Shown here: in pieces, positions 25,309 through 34,813 of the stretch
Layout: each line of letters begins with the position of its first letter
Numbering within the stretch: the stretch's first letter is position 1
Source: Gleimia europaea ACS-120-V-Col10b
Lineage (GTDB): Bacteria > Actinomycetota > Actinomycetes > Actinomycetales > Actinomycetaceae
Length of the DNA stretch: 64,000 nt
Direction: 5' to 3'
NCBI RefSeq assembly: GCF_000411155.1
Contig: NZ_KE150266.1
Coordinates: 1,302,001-1,366,000, forward strand
Notes under the pieces: generated by a model
Databases searched by the model: none
What the model saw: the letters and a program-made list of their open reading frames with translations, nothing else
Told to the model about the DNA's origin: nothing
Program-made: the position numbers and the translations under genes

Positions 25309-25369
25309 AGTCGGTCAGAAATACGGGTATGATTTAATTATTCCCTTAGGAAATCAGTGTTTCCTAAGT
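25309..25369 (+). promoter_or_regulatory. CRISPR leader
   Basis: A+T-rich 61-bp gap between cas2 and the first repeat. It holds a -10-like TATGAT (25328-25333) and a perfect inverted repeat TTAGGAAA (25346-25353)/TTTCCTAA (25360-25367) that ends two bases before repeat 1. Leader assignment rests on position next to cas1-cas2 and on the distal repeats being the degenerate ones. Confidence 0.75.
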
Positions 25370-28264
25370 GTGCTCCCCGCGCATGCGGGGATGACCCCTC
25401 TTCTGATGCGACTTCAGTGAAGTTGAAGTTGTGCTCCCCGCGCATGCGGGGATGACCCCCAATCGTCGGGAAAATCCATTGCTACTCCTTAGTGCTCCCC
25501 GCGCATGCGGGGATGACCCCGCCAGGCGATCCCGTGATTGAGGTAAAAGGCCGTGCTCCCCGCGCATGCGGGGATGACCCCCGCCCCATCCACCACGCAC
25601 GCGGGCGCGGTAAGTGCTCCCCGCGCATGCGGGGATGACCCCTTTCACCGCGTCCCGTAGCGTCAAATACTGCGGTGCTCCCCGCGCATGCGGGGATGAC
25701 CCCACGTCAGTCGGGAATGACGCCGAATATTGCCCGTGCTCCCCGCGCATGCGGGGATGACCCCACGAGCGGTTCGTGGCAGGGCTCCCAGTCCAAGTGC
25801 TCCCCGCGCATGCGGGGATGACCCCGCCAGGTGGACTTCTAGCGGGCTCACGATTTAGTGCTCCCCGCGCATGCGGGGATGACCCCATTACTTCACACAC
25901 GGCGAATATACCGCGCTTGTGCTCCCCGCGCATGCGGGGATGACCCCACAGTCAGACTGATGGCAGTGGTTTAGGGGCGGTGCTCCCCGCGCATGCGGGG
26001 ATGACCCCTGAGCAGATTATTCATTTTGACTACATTACTGGTGCTCCCCGCGCATGCGGGGATGACCCCAGATGTAGACACCGTGGAAGCAGGTGTGGAC
26101 AGTGCTCCCCGCGCATGCGGGGATGACCCCTCGCACTTGGATTGTTGCGCAATACCTAGGACGTGCTCCCCGCGCATGCGGGGATGACCCCTGTGCCGCG
26201 CTCAGCCGCCACGCCTATAAGCGGTGCTCCCCGCGCATGCGGGGATGACCCCTTCGATCCGCATACAAGCGACTTATCGCTATCGTGCTCCCCGCGCATG
26301 CGGGGATGACCCGATCGGCCTTGACGCTCTTTACTGCCTCCAGCTGTGCTCCCCGCGCATGCGGGGATGACCCCGCGGATACGCTGCCACCTAGTAAAAA
26401 GGAAAAGTGCTCCCCGCGCATGCGGGGATGACCCTGGGTCGCATGGAAAGAAGCAACGGGAGAAAACGTGCTCCCCGCGCATGCGGGGATGACCCCTACC
26501 GGTTGGTGTTCGAGTTCGAGCAGATGGGGTGCTCCCCGCGCATGCGGGGATGACCCCTAAAAACCGAAATCGACGCCACCACCGCGCCAGTGCTCCCCGC
26601 GCATGCGGGGATGACCCCCGGTCGAGTCCTGCTGACATTTTGCGGATGGGGTGCTCCCCGCGCATGCGGGGATGACCCCTGTCGGAGGCTAAACGGCGCG
26701 GGGGAAGTGTAGTGCTCCCCGCGCATGCGGGGATGACCCCGACTTATTTAAGGACTTATACGGATTCTCGCTGTGCTCCCCGCGCATGCGGGGATGACCC
26801 GAAATCAGTCGGATCATTGGCGGCTTGGAATGGTGCTCCCCGCGCATGCGGGGATGACCCCTTCGTAATGTACTCGTACGACATTTGCACCAAGTGCTAC
26901 CCGCGCATGCGGGGATGACCCCGCACAGTTTGAGCGGGTATGTCTTTCACGACAGTGCTCCCCGCGCATGCGGGGATGACCCCGGCCCCGCTCTGCTCCT
27001 TTGGAAGTCCTGATCGTGCTCCCCGCGCATGCGGGGATGACCCCGACCCAACCGTCCTTCTCGAAGTTCACGAAGCGTGCTCCCCGCGCATGCGGGGATG
27101 ACCCCTCGTAATCGTTCATCAATCGTCCTGGGCGATAGTGCTCCCCGCGCATGCGGGGATGACCCCGCCAAATCCAAAACGGCGAATGGGAAGCCCCAGT
27201 GCTCCCCGCGCATGCGGGGATGACCCCCCCGCCAAAGCCGTCAAAGGAATCTACGCAAAGTGCTCCCCGCGCATGCGGGGATGACCCCTGATCACAGCGG
27301 TAAGTAAAGCCCAAAAGGCTGTGCTCCCCGCGCATGCGGGGATGACCCCCCACAACGAGGCCTCCAAGGCAAACAGGCCGAGTGCTCCCCGCGCATGCGG
27401 GGATGACCCCTTATGTGGCAGATTATGCGCGTAGCGCATATAGTGCTCCCCGCGCATGCGGGGATGACCCCGAGTTGCCAGAGCCGGTGACTGGTCAAGA
27501 TCCGTGCTCCCCGCGCATGCGGGGATGACCCCTCGGGCACCGCACAACACCACAGGTGGTGGTAGTGCTCCCCGCGCATGCGGGGATGACCCCCATTGAT
27601 TGTGAGTTGATCGAGTGATGGTGGGGTGCTCCCCGCGCATGCGGGGATGACCCCTAGCTCCCAAATACCGCTAGCGAGCGTGGACAGTGCTCCCCGCGCA
27701 TGCGGGGATGACCCCGCGGTGATCCCCTTGTGGATGTCCTCGTCAATGTGCTCCCCGCGCATGCGGGGATGACCCTAGTGAGGTCTTCGGGCAAGTACTG
27801 GGAGAGGTGTGCTCCCCGCGCATGCGGGGATGACCCCTCAACGAATTACCGGGGTTAGTTGTGGAGATGGTGCTCCCCGCGCATGCGGGGATGACCCCCA
27901 CCCCGTAGGCTCCCAACTCATCGAGCGAATGTGCTCCCCGCGCATGCGGGGATGACCCCGTGACGGCTTTCCACAAGCCAAACCCCGCTACGTGCTCCCC
28001 GCGCATGCGGGGATGACCCCAATCTCAAAACGCTCCGCAACATTGACACAACGTGCTCCCCGCGCATGCGGGGATGACCCCATCCAAAAGCTCACGAAGG
28101 ATTACGCAGTCTAGTGCTCCCCGCGCATGCGGGGATGACCCCGACGCGGATGGTTTGGTGACGAACTTTTGGCGGTGCTCCCCGCGCATGCGGGGATGAC
28201 CCCGCCTTCGACGCGCGGGCGATGACCTCTCCGACGTGCTCCCTGCGCATGCGGGGATGACCGC
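25370..28264 (+). CRISPR. Type I-E CRISPR array, 48 repeats and 47 spacers
   Basis: Repeats are 29 nt, starting GTGCTC, with stem CCCCGC/GCGGGG around a GCAT centre, and ending GATGACCCC. Spacing is 61 bp from 25370 to 26773 and again from 26833 to 28236; a single 60-bp step gives one 31-nt spacer (26802-26832), all others being 32 nt. Variants: C to A at position 6 in the repeat at 26894; the last repeat (28236) has C to T at position 9 and C to G at position 28. Base 29 is not C after the repeats at 26285 (G), 26407 (T), 26773 (G) and 27748 (T). Transcription is expected on the plus strand from the leader. All apparent protein frames here are repeat artefacts. Confidence 0.99.
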
Positions 28265-28711
28265 ACTAAACCCGGTGGTGAGCGCGTTACAATAGAGGGG
28301 AGCGGGTTCCCCCGCCGCCCTGAAAATATTGGGCTAGACGTGAGTCGAAATGGCGGGGATTGAATCCGCTCGTTTATTCCAAGATGATTTCTTCTGAGTT
28401 TTCTCCTTGTTTTCAGCAGATGCAGGGTGATCTCACACGCGACCAACAAAGACTACAATGCTATGTGTGTTCCCTGCGTTTGCGGGGATGACCCCATTTT
28501 TTCAATTTCGGGTTCAAGCACCTGCTGCTTCTCCCTGCGCCTGCGGGGATAATCTACAAACTGCCGCGCCAGGCTTTAGCAACCGTCCGAAACGCGGGTC
28601 CAGCTTCAGCCTGCACCCGTGAACGCACCTACACGGCTGCCTGATGCATCCACACGGGCGGATGCTTATATTTAACAATGCTGACGGATTTAGAAAGGCA
28701 GGAGGAAAGCG
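28265..28711. other. Region downstream of the array
   Basis: 447 bp without a supported gene. The first 200 bp is unique sequence with no repeat. Two decayed repeats follow at 28467 and 28528. The last 150 bp should hold the promoter of the MFS gene; AGGAGGAAA at 28700-28708 is its ribosome-binding site. Confidence 0.6.
28467..28556 (+). repeat. Two vestigial CRISPR repeats in 61-bp register
   Basis: 28467-28495 reads GTGTTCCCTGCGTTTGCGG then GGATGACCCC, clearly a decayed array repeat. 28528-28556 retains CTCCCTGCGCCTGCGGGGAT. Their starts are 61 bp apart with a 32-nt spacer between. They share the T at position 9 with the last array repeat. Confidence 0.8.
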
Positions 28712-30229
28712 GTGGCTGACAGTTTCACCCCGGGCGACTCATTTGACGGAGAAATCCGCGTGCCCGGCGTAGAACGCGTTTTCAAACCACGCAAAATCCT
28801 CGCAGTCCTCCTCATCCCCCTAGCCATGTCACTAATCGCAGTGTCGTCCGTCAACATAGCCCTCGCCACTATCGGCGTAGGCCTGAATGCCAGCGACTCC
28901 GACCTCCAATGGGTGCTCTCCGGCTACGCCCTCGCCATCGGCATCGTGCTAGTACCAGCCGGGCGACTCGGCGACCTCATCGGACGCGGCACCCTCTTCC
29001 AAATCGGCCTCATCACCTTCGTAGTCGGCTCCATCCTCTCCGGACTCGCACCAGACCCCACCTTCCTCAACATCGCCCGCATCATCCAAGGTATCGGCGG
29101 CGGCCTCTTCTCCCCGCAAGTCATGGGTATCATCCAACAAACCTTCAAAGGCCAAGCCCGCGCCAAAGCCTTTGGCCTGTTCGGCATGACCGTGGCCGTC
29201 GCCGTCTCAATCGGCCCCGTCCTCGCCGGAGCCCTCATCACCCTATTCGGCGAGGAACACGGCTGGCGTTACACCTTCTTCATCAACGTCCCCTTTGGCG
29301 TAATCGGATTTATCCTCGCCCTCTACTGGCTCCCTTTCGCCAACGAACGCCGCCGCGCCGCCGCACGCCGAGCACGCCGCCAAACCAAGAAAAACGGTCA
29401 AACGCTGCCCGCCAGGCAGCGGCAAAAAATCGACCTCGACCCCATCGGCATCATCCTGCTCGTAACCGCCGTGCTTGGCATCATGTACCCATTCACCGTG
29501 CGGCCCCTCCGCTGGCAACTCGCCCTCATCTTCGCGCTCGCCATCGCGCTCCTGTACGCCTGGTGGAAATGGGAAGCCCACTACACCAAACGAGGTAACT
29601 ACCCCCTCGTCAACCTAGACCTACTCAAAATCCCATCATTCTCCATGGGCACCATAGTTGCCGGCGCCTACTTCCTCGGCTCCACCACCACCTACACCAT
29701 CATCGCGATGTATCTACAAATGGGACTCGGCGCCTCCGCTATGGTTGCAGGCACCATCGCGTTACCCAGTTCCCTCTTCTCCGCAATAGCCGCGCGCTGG
29801 GCATCAAAACGCGCGCTCAAAACCGGGCGGAAAGTCGTCCAAATCTCCCTCATCCTCATGATCATAGGATCACTATTTACCGCTGTTTCCGTTGCTCTCA
29901 TCGCCAGCCAAGGCGTCAACCTGTGGTGGATGGCCGCGCCCCTCGCCCTCTTCGGCTTCGGTCAAGGCGCATTCGGAGCCGTCAACCAAACCCTCGCCCT
30001 CCAAGACGTCCCCATCCAACATGGCGGCACCGCCGGCGGCGTCAAACAAACCGTGGAACGCATCGCCACCGCGATTGGCAACGCGATCATGACCGCCATC
30101 TACTTCGCCACGGCCCCCATGTACGGCTTCCACAATGCCGTTCTCATCGCCTTCATCGCGATCATCACCGCGCAACTCTTCGCCCTACTAGTTGGCTACC
30201 TAGACCTACGCCGCGCCCGCAAGGCATAA
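28712..30229 (+). CDS. MFS drug:H+ antiporter, DHA2 family (14 TM)
   Basis: A 505-residue transporter with GTG start after AGGAGGAAA. Motif A GRLGDLIGRG lies in the loop after TM2 near residue 90, and the first half has GIGGGLFSPQVMGI as in QacA/EmrB-type exporters. A basic cytoplasmic loop (RRRAAARRARRQTKKNG, about 211-227) links the halves. Fourteen hydrophobic segments can be counted. Proton-driven export of toxic organic molecules is the family role; substrate unknown. Its codon choice is strongly C-ending, unlike the cas genes. No regulator is adjacent. Confidence 0.92.
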   Translation: MADSFTPGDSFDGEIRVPGVERVFKPRKILAVLLIPLAMSLIAVSSVNIALATIGVGLNASDSDLQWVLSGYALAIGIVLVPAGRLGDLIGRGTLFQIGLITFVVGSILSGLAPDPTFLNIARIIQGIGGGLFSPQVMGIIQQTFKGQARAKAFGLFGMTVAVAVSIGPVLAGALITLFGEEHGWRYTFFINVPFGVIGFILALYWLPFANERRRAAARRARRQTKKNGQTLPARQRQKIDLDPIGIILLVTAVLGIMYPFTVRPLRWQLALIFALAIALLYAWWKWEAHYTKRGNYPLVNLDLLKIPSFSMGTIVAGAYFLGSTTTYTIIAMYLQMGLGASAMVAGTIALPSSLFSAIAARWASKRALKTGRKVVQISLILMIIGSLFTAVSVALIASQGVNLWWMAAPLALFGFGQGAFGAVNQTLALQDVPIQHGGTAGGVKQTVERIATAIGNAIMTAIYFATAPMYGFHNAVLIAFIAIITAQLFALLVGYLDLRRARKA

Positions 30230-30306
30230 CAACCATTCACGAGGAGGTCGCCAACCCCTCAAACTGGTGCCTCCCCACTGGTTAGCGCGGACCGGCGCCC
30301 GCTCCC

Positions 30307-31218
30307 TCAACTATTAGCCGGACCATCAGCGGGTGAAAACACCCAGGGAGTGTGCACCATCTTGCGCCGATCAAACACGTCTAGGAACTGCTCCGCCGTC
30401 CTCGCCTCAAACCCGAGGGACCCTGCGATCTTGTCCACCACGTCCGCAACAGTCCAACCCAAATCCAAGAACTCGCGCAACGTAACCGCACCATCTCGCT
30501 TAGCCAGCCGGTCACCCGCCTCATTAATCACCAGAGGCACGTGCGCATAACGCGGCTGCGCAAGGCCCAAGGCGTGGGCAATATAAGCCTGCGCGGGCGC
30601 CGACGAGAGCAAATCATCGGCCCGCACCACCTGATCCACACCCTGAAACGCATCATCCACAACCACCACCAGGTTGTACGCCAACGTGCCATCACCGCGC
30701 TGCAACACCACGCAATCAATCGGCTCCGACACCGTGCCAAACAAGTCATCCTCAACCGACCACTCATCAACCATCGGATTCAACCGCAAAGCAGGACGCC
30801 GGCCCACACTCGCCAGCTCCGCCCTGCGCCGCTCCCGCTCTGCCGGTGACAAAGAGCGACAAGTTCCCGGATACGAGCCCGGCCGCACATGTGGAGCGCT
30901 CGCCGCCTCCTTAATATCCCGACGCGAGCAGTAACACTCAAACAACAAGCCCGCTTCGCGTAGCTGCGCAATCGCCACCTCATGCGCCGGCTGGCGAGTG
31001 CTCTGGAACAGCACATCGCCATCCCAATCAATGCCCAGCGTCGCTAAATCCTCGATCTGGCGTTGCGCCGCGCCCGGTTTCACCCGGTCAATATCCTCCA
31101 CGCGAAGCACAAAATCGCGGCCCGACTGCCGCGCCCACGCCCACGCCAACAACGCCGTGCGCAGATTCCCAATGTGCATATCACCCGACGGACTCGGCGC
31201 AAATCTACCAGCAGCCAC
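30307..31218 (-). CDS. gluQ: Glutamyl-Q tRNA(Asp) synthetase
   Basis: A 303-residue truncated GluRS paralogue that attaches glutamate to queuosine in tRNA-Asp. GTG at 31218 (VAAGRFAPSPSGDMH) follows GGAGGGGAGG and matches the family start. HIGN motif near residue 16, catalytic RVEDID near 43. Zinc-ligand set CYCSRRD and PGTCRS is near 100-125. KMSKS-like RLAKRDGA is near 230. No anticodon-binding domain, as expected. Convergent with the MFS gene. Confidence 0.93.
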   Translation of the reverse strand: MAAGRFAPSPSGDMHIGNLRTALLAWAWARQSGRDFVLRVEDIDRVKPGAAQRQIEDLATLGIDWDGDVLFQSTRQPAHEVAIAQLREAGLLFECYCSRRDIKEAASAPHVRPGSYPGTCRSLSPAERERRRAELASVGRRPALRLNPMVDEWSVEDDLFGTVSEPIDCVVLQRGDGTLAYNLVVVVDDAFQGVDQVVRADDLLSSAPAQAYIAHALGLAQPRYAHVPLVINEAGDRLAKRDGAVTLREFLDLGWTVADVVDKIAGSLGFEARTAEQFLDVFDRRKMVHTPWVFSPADGPANS

Positions 31219-31257
31219 GCGGCCTCCCCTCCATACCTTCCACGCGTACAACCAACC

Positions 31258-32019
31258 CTACCGCCGCAAAAACCACGCCAGCGAAACCATGCCCAAACCC
31301 AAAACGCCAACCACCACCGCATAAAGCGACACTCCGCCCATCGCGAACGAAGCCACCGACAGCGCCACAAATCCCACGCCAGCCACCACCAGGATCCGCA
31401 CATTCGGGCGCGCATTATCCGGGCTCTTCAACACAAACTCAGTCGCCACCTGCCAAGGGTCGCCAAGCGCCTCTTGCAACGGCAACCCAGCTTCACCTGC
31501 GCTCGCGGTCGTAGCCTCTACCGCCTGCCTCACTGCCTCATCCGGCCACGAATAATACCGAGACAACAACGCGGAAAGTTGCGCCCGCCATGCCTCATCG
31601 CCGCGTGGAGCCCTCGGCCAACGCGCATTAGACGCCCGAAACGCCATCACCACTGCGGCCACTCCCAGCAACGCCAAAAGAGGGCGAGGCAAGCCAACCG
31701 TCACCACATCCAAACGCGCAACCGGAGCAAACGCGCGCACAAACACAACCGTTGCCACCAGCCAACCCAACGCCACTAGCAACGCTGTCGAATCACGTCC
31801 AAACGCCCACTCCCGATGTGCTACGGGAGCCGCGAATAACGCCATCGCCACCACCGATGCAAACATCAAATAACCCGGCTTCGCCATCGCGTCAGCAGTG
31901 AAAGACCCGGTTGAAAACAGCGCCAAAAAGAAACCGAAAAACGCCAGCGCCGCCCACACCGTTTTCGGATTCGACCACAGCCGAGAACGCGCCTCGCCGG
32001 GCAACTCACAACAAGACAT
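31258..32019 (-). CDS. Membrane protein with HAAS-like helical domain
   Basis: A 253-residue protein. ATG at 32019 follows GGGGAGG; longer frames upstream would overlap crcB antisense and have no ribosome-binding site. About four hydrophobic segments occur in residues 20-115 and two more at the C-terminus (VRILVVAGVGFVALSVAS, GVSLYAVVVGVLGLGMVSL). Between them the segment YYSWPDEAVRQAVEAT followed by LQEALGDPWQVATEFV resembles HAAS domains found beside PadR-type regulators. No enzyme motif. Function unknown. It sits 39 bp after gluQ's start side and is divergent from crcB. Confidence 0.65.
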   Translation of the reverse strand: MSCCELPGEARSRLWSNPKTVWAALAFFGFFLALFSTGSFTADAMAKPGYLMFASVVAMALFAAPVAHREWAFGRDSTALLVALGWLVATVVFVRAFAPVARLDVVTVGLPRPLLALLGVAAVVMAFRASNARWPRAPRGDEAWRAQLSALLSRYYSWPDEAVRQAVEATTASAGEAGLPLQEALGDPWQVATEFVLKSPDNARPNVRILVVAGVGFVALSVASFAMGGVSLYAVVVGVLGLGMVSLAWFLRR

Positions 32020-32098
32020 GACCGCGAACCTCCCCAAAAACTTGCCCACCACTAAGAGTAGACTGGCGGCGGCCCCAACCACAGCAAGCGGAGACAAC

Positions 32099-32500
32099 AT
32101 GTACGAGATAAAACCCGGCCTCCTCGTGTTCCTTGGAGCAGCACTGGGAACCCTTGCGCGCGCCCTTACCGACAGCCTCATCGCAAACACTTTCGCAGGG
32201 ATCAACGTCTCTACTGTCTTTGTGAATGTACTTGGCGCGTTCCTCATGGGCGGCCTTATCACCACCTGGAGCCTGCGACGCGGCATGCACCCGCTATGGG
32301 ATCGCATCAAAATCTTTGCCGGCACTGGATTTCTCGGAGCTTTCACCACCTACTCCGCCTTCGCCCTCGCTATTGCGCGCGGCACTAACCTTGCCCTTGC
32401 ATTAGGCGCGGGCGCCCTCATCATCCTTGCTGGCATCACAGGCGCGTGGCTCGGAACCCTCGTTGCGAAAGACCGCACCGCCAAAGGGGTGCATGCATGA
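32099..32500 (+). CDS. crcB: Fluoride ion channel subunit CrcB/Fluc (first of pair)
   Basis: A 133-residue four-helix membrane protein that lets fluoride leak out of the cytoplasm. Family motifs: LGAALGTLARALTDS, TVFVNVLGAFLMGG (conserved Asn), and GFLGAFTTYSAFALA with the channel-lining Thr and Phe. ATG start with GGAGA upstream. Its stop overlaps the start of a second crcB (ATGA). No fluoride riboswitch sequence was recognised in the 79-bp leader. Confidence 0.94.
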   Translation: MYEIKPGLLVFLGAALGTLARALTDSLIANTFAGINVSTVFVNVLGAFLMGGLITTWSLRRGMHPLWDRIKIFAGTGFLGAFTTYSAFALAIARGTNLALALGAGALIILAGITGAWLGTLVAKDRTAKGVHA

Positions 32501-32910
32501 CCTGGCTCTACCTTGCCCTCGCTGGCGGCCTCGGCGCCTACGCGCGCTACCGCACTGACATCGCCCTGCAAAACCTAATGAAACGGCGCGGCCTCATTCC
32601 CGTCAAACCCGACGCCGGCGTGATCCATCGCAGTGCCCCCGCCTGGCCCATCATCACCATCAACATCATCGGGTCTTTCCTCGCCGGCCTACTCGTTGCA
32701 CACCTCAGCGCCGAAACCTGGCTCATCATCGGCACCGGCCTACTGGGAGGGTGGACCACCTTTTCCACCGCGATGGTCGACGCGCTCAACGTTCTCACCC
32801 GGCCTGATGCCCGCAAAGCGAGCATCACATCGGGCGTGCTCACAGCCGCATTTGGCCTCCTCGCCAGCGTTGCCAGTGCCCTCTTGGGCCTTACAATCAG
32901 TGGGATGTGA
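32497..32910 (+). CDS. crcB: Fluoride ion channel subunit CrcB/Fluc (second of pair)
   Basis: A 137-residue partner of the upstream subunit. Motifs: LAGGLGAYARYRTD, TINIIGSFLAGLLV with conserved Asn, LLGGWTTFSTAMVDAL with the Phe/Thr pore residues. An ~15-residue insert (VKPDAGVIHRSAPAWP) sits before helix 2. Tandem, translationally coupled crcB genes commonly encode oppositely oriented subunits that form a heterodimer; this is family knowledge, not seen directly. The transport operon metNIQ follows after 100 bp. Confidence 0.94.
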   Translation: MTWLYLALAGGLGAYARYRTDIALQNLMKRRGLIPVKPDAGVIHRSAPAWPIITINIIGSFLAGLLVAHLSAETWLIIGTGLLGGWTTFSTAMVDALNVLTRPDARKASITSGVLTAAFGLLASVASALLGLTISGM

Positions 32911-33011
32911 GGTAGACCTCGCGCCAAAAGGTGGACACAAAGACGGGGGTGGGGGCGAGTCGTCCTAGAATCGGTAACACGTTCAAGATCATCGCGAATG
33001 AAGGAGGGGAC

Positions 33012-34013
33012 ATGAGCCAGCCAATGATCAAGCTCGAAAACCTCTCCAAAACGTATGTTCTGCGCGGCGGAAATGAAGTGCGCGCCCTCAGCGACGTAAA
33101 CCTGACCGTCAACACCGGTGAAATCCATGGCATCGTCGGTCAATCTGGCGCGGGCAAATCAACCCTGATCCGTTGCCTCACCGGGCTTGAACAGCCCACC
33201 GACGGCTCCGTCTACCTCGACGGAACAGACCTATCCGGCCTCGGCCACTCGGCACTTCGCAAAGCACGCCGCAAGATCGGCATGGTCTTCCAAGCCGCGA
33301 ACCTAATGGACTCGCGCACCGCCCTCGAAAATATCGAGTACCCCCTAAAAATCGCGGGGGTACCTAAAAAAGAGCGCCTTGAGCGAGCAATCGAACTACT
33401 AAAGGTTGTCGGCCTTGAAAACCGTGCCGGCTCCTACCCCTCCCAACTTTCGGGCGGACAGCAGCAGCGCGTAGGCATTGCGCGTGCCCTCGCCACCAAA
33501 CCAGCTGTACTACTGTGCGACGAACCAACCTCCGCTCTCGACTCTGAAACCACGCGCCAAATCCTGGCGCTCCTGCAACAAATCAGGGACGAAGTTGGCG
33601 TAACTATCGTTATCATCACCCACGAAATGGGCGTGGTGCGTGACATTTGTGATTCCGCAACCATGCTTGAACACGGGCAGATCCTCGAATCTGGTACTGT
33701 CCGCCAAATCGTGGCAAACCCCAAATCGAAACTTGCGCGCGAACTCGTCCCCATGCCGTCCGTGGACGAAACCATCACAGACGCCAACTCAACGATCCTT
33801 GACGTCATGTTCACGTCAACTCCCGGCGTCCCAACCGGAGCCACCGTCCTGGCAATGGCATCGCGAATGGGTGGCGACGTAGCGGCAGGAACATTTGAAA
33901 CCCTGTCTAACGTCCAAGTAGGACGCCTTGCTTTAACCGTGCCCACCATGCACTTAAAGCAAATCATGGAGACTTTGGAACAAAACGATGTAGCAGCGGA
34001 GGTGCGATCATGA
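33012..34013 (+). CDS. metN: Methionine ABC importer ATP-binding protein
   Basis: A 333-residue ATPase. ATG at 33012 follows AAGGAGGGGA. Walker A GQSGAGKST near 43, signature LSGGQQQR near 147, Walker B AVLLCDEP near 165, H-loop ITHEMG near 200. The last ~75 residues (PTGATVLAMASRMGGDVAAG) form the NIL domain that senses methionine and inhibits transport. First gene of metNI with ATGA overlap. No S-box, SAM riboswitch or T-box was recognised in the short leader. TAGAAT at 32966 could be a -10. Confidence 0.94.
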   Translation: MSQPMIKLENLSKTYVLRGGNEVRALSDVNLTVNTGEIHGIVGQSGAGKSTLIRCLTGLEQPTDGSVYLDGTDLSGLGHSALRKARRKIGMVFQAANLMDSRTALENIEYPLKIAGVPKKERLERAIELLKVVGLENRAGSYPSQLSGGQQQRVGIARALATKPAVLLCDEPTSALDSETTRQILALLQQIRDEVGVTIVIITHEMGVVRDICDSATMLEHGQILESGTVRQIVANPKSKLARELVPMPSVDETITDANSTILDVMFTSTPGVPTGATVLAMASRMGGDVAAGTFETLSNVQVGRLALTVPTMHLKQIMETLEQNDVAAEVRS

Positions 34014-34714
34014 GCGTAGCAACAGCGCTAGTCGCCCTCGCCGCTGACGGCCAATGGTTGGATAACCCCGCCATTAAAGAGGCGTTCTGGCCATCCGTAT
34101 GGCAAACACTTGCGATGACCGCGTGGGCAACCGTAATCACCGTGGTGATTGGAACCCCGCTCGGCCTATTCCTCGTATCCACAGCCCGTGGTGGCCTCAC
34201 GCCAAACCGGGTAGCGAACCAAATACTCGGATTCATCGTTAACGTTGGCAGGTCAATCCCCTTCATCATCCTGCTAATCGCGATCCTCCCCTTCACTCGC
34301 TTCGTTGTAGGCACCACCCTCGGCTGGAAGGCCGCAGTGGTACCGCTCAGCGTAGGCGCCATCCCGTTCTTCGCCCGCCTCGTAGAAACGAACGTGCGCG
34401 GCGTGAGCGCCGGCAAAATCGAAGCTGCCCACATGATGGGCGCCAGCAGGTGGGAAATCATGTTCGGCGTGCAGGTACGCGAAGCCCTACCTGCCCTCAT
34501 TGACTCCGTAACAGTTCTCGCAGTTACCCTCATCGGATACTCGGCGATCGCGGGTGTACTAGGTGGCGGAGGCCTTGGCCAACTCGCAATGAACTACGGT
34601 TATAACCGATTCCAAGGAGACGTCATGTTGGTTTCTGTGGTGGGAATCGTAATCATCGTTCAAATAGTCCAAGTTGTTGGAGACATGCTGAGCCGGCTGG
34701 TGGATCACCGCTGA
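34010..34714 (+). CDS. metI: Methionine ABC importer permease
   Basis: A 234-residue membrane protein with about five helices. The EAA loop EAAHMMGASRWEIMFGVQVREALPAL (pieces: EAAHMMGAS, VQVREALPAL) docks to MetN. GRSIPFIILLIAILPFTR is a strong MetI signature. It overlaps metN by 4 bases. Confidence 0.94.
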   Translation: MSVATALVALAADGQWLDNPAIKEAFWPSVWQTLAMTAWATVITVVIGTPLGLFLVSTARGGLTPNRVANQILGFIVNVGRSIPFIILLIAILPFTRFVVGTTLGWKAAVVPLSVGAIPFFARLVETNVRGVSAGKIEAAHMMGASRWEIMFGVQVREALPALIDSVTVLAVTLIGYSAIAGVLGGGGLGQLAMNYGYNRFQGDVMLVSVVGIVIIVQIVQVVGDMLSRLVDHR

Positions 34715-34813
34715 GCTCTCCACCAGCCGGGATAACAATCCTGGACACCGGGGCAATACTTTTGCCAGCACTCCAACACATTTCAAACTTGAACACAGAA
34801 AGACTTGATCACA

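Noticed and set aside
28340..28380. Sequence resembling the T-arm of a tRNA on the minus strand (GCGGATTCAATCC)
   Set aside because: The stem has a mismatch, no acceptor strand pairs with it and no anticodon arm is found upstream.
25364..28449. Many minus- and plus-strand frames rich in HPRMRGEH and SPHARGA repeats across the CRISPR array
   Set aside because: They are translations of the palindromic repeat and have no starts or ribosome-binding sites.
30230..30306. Repeated ACTGGT words between the MFS gene and gluQ considered as a terminator
   Set aside because: They are direct, not inverted, repeats and do not form a stable stem.
32020..32098. Possible fluoride riboswitch before crcB
   Set aside because: The leader is short and lacks the conserved pseudoknot sequences of the crcB motif.
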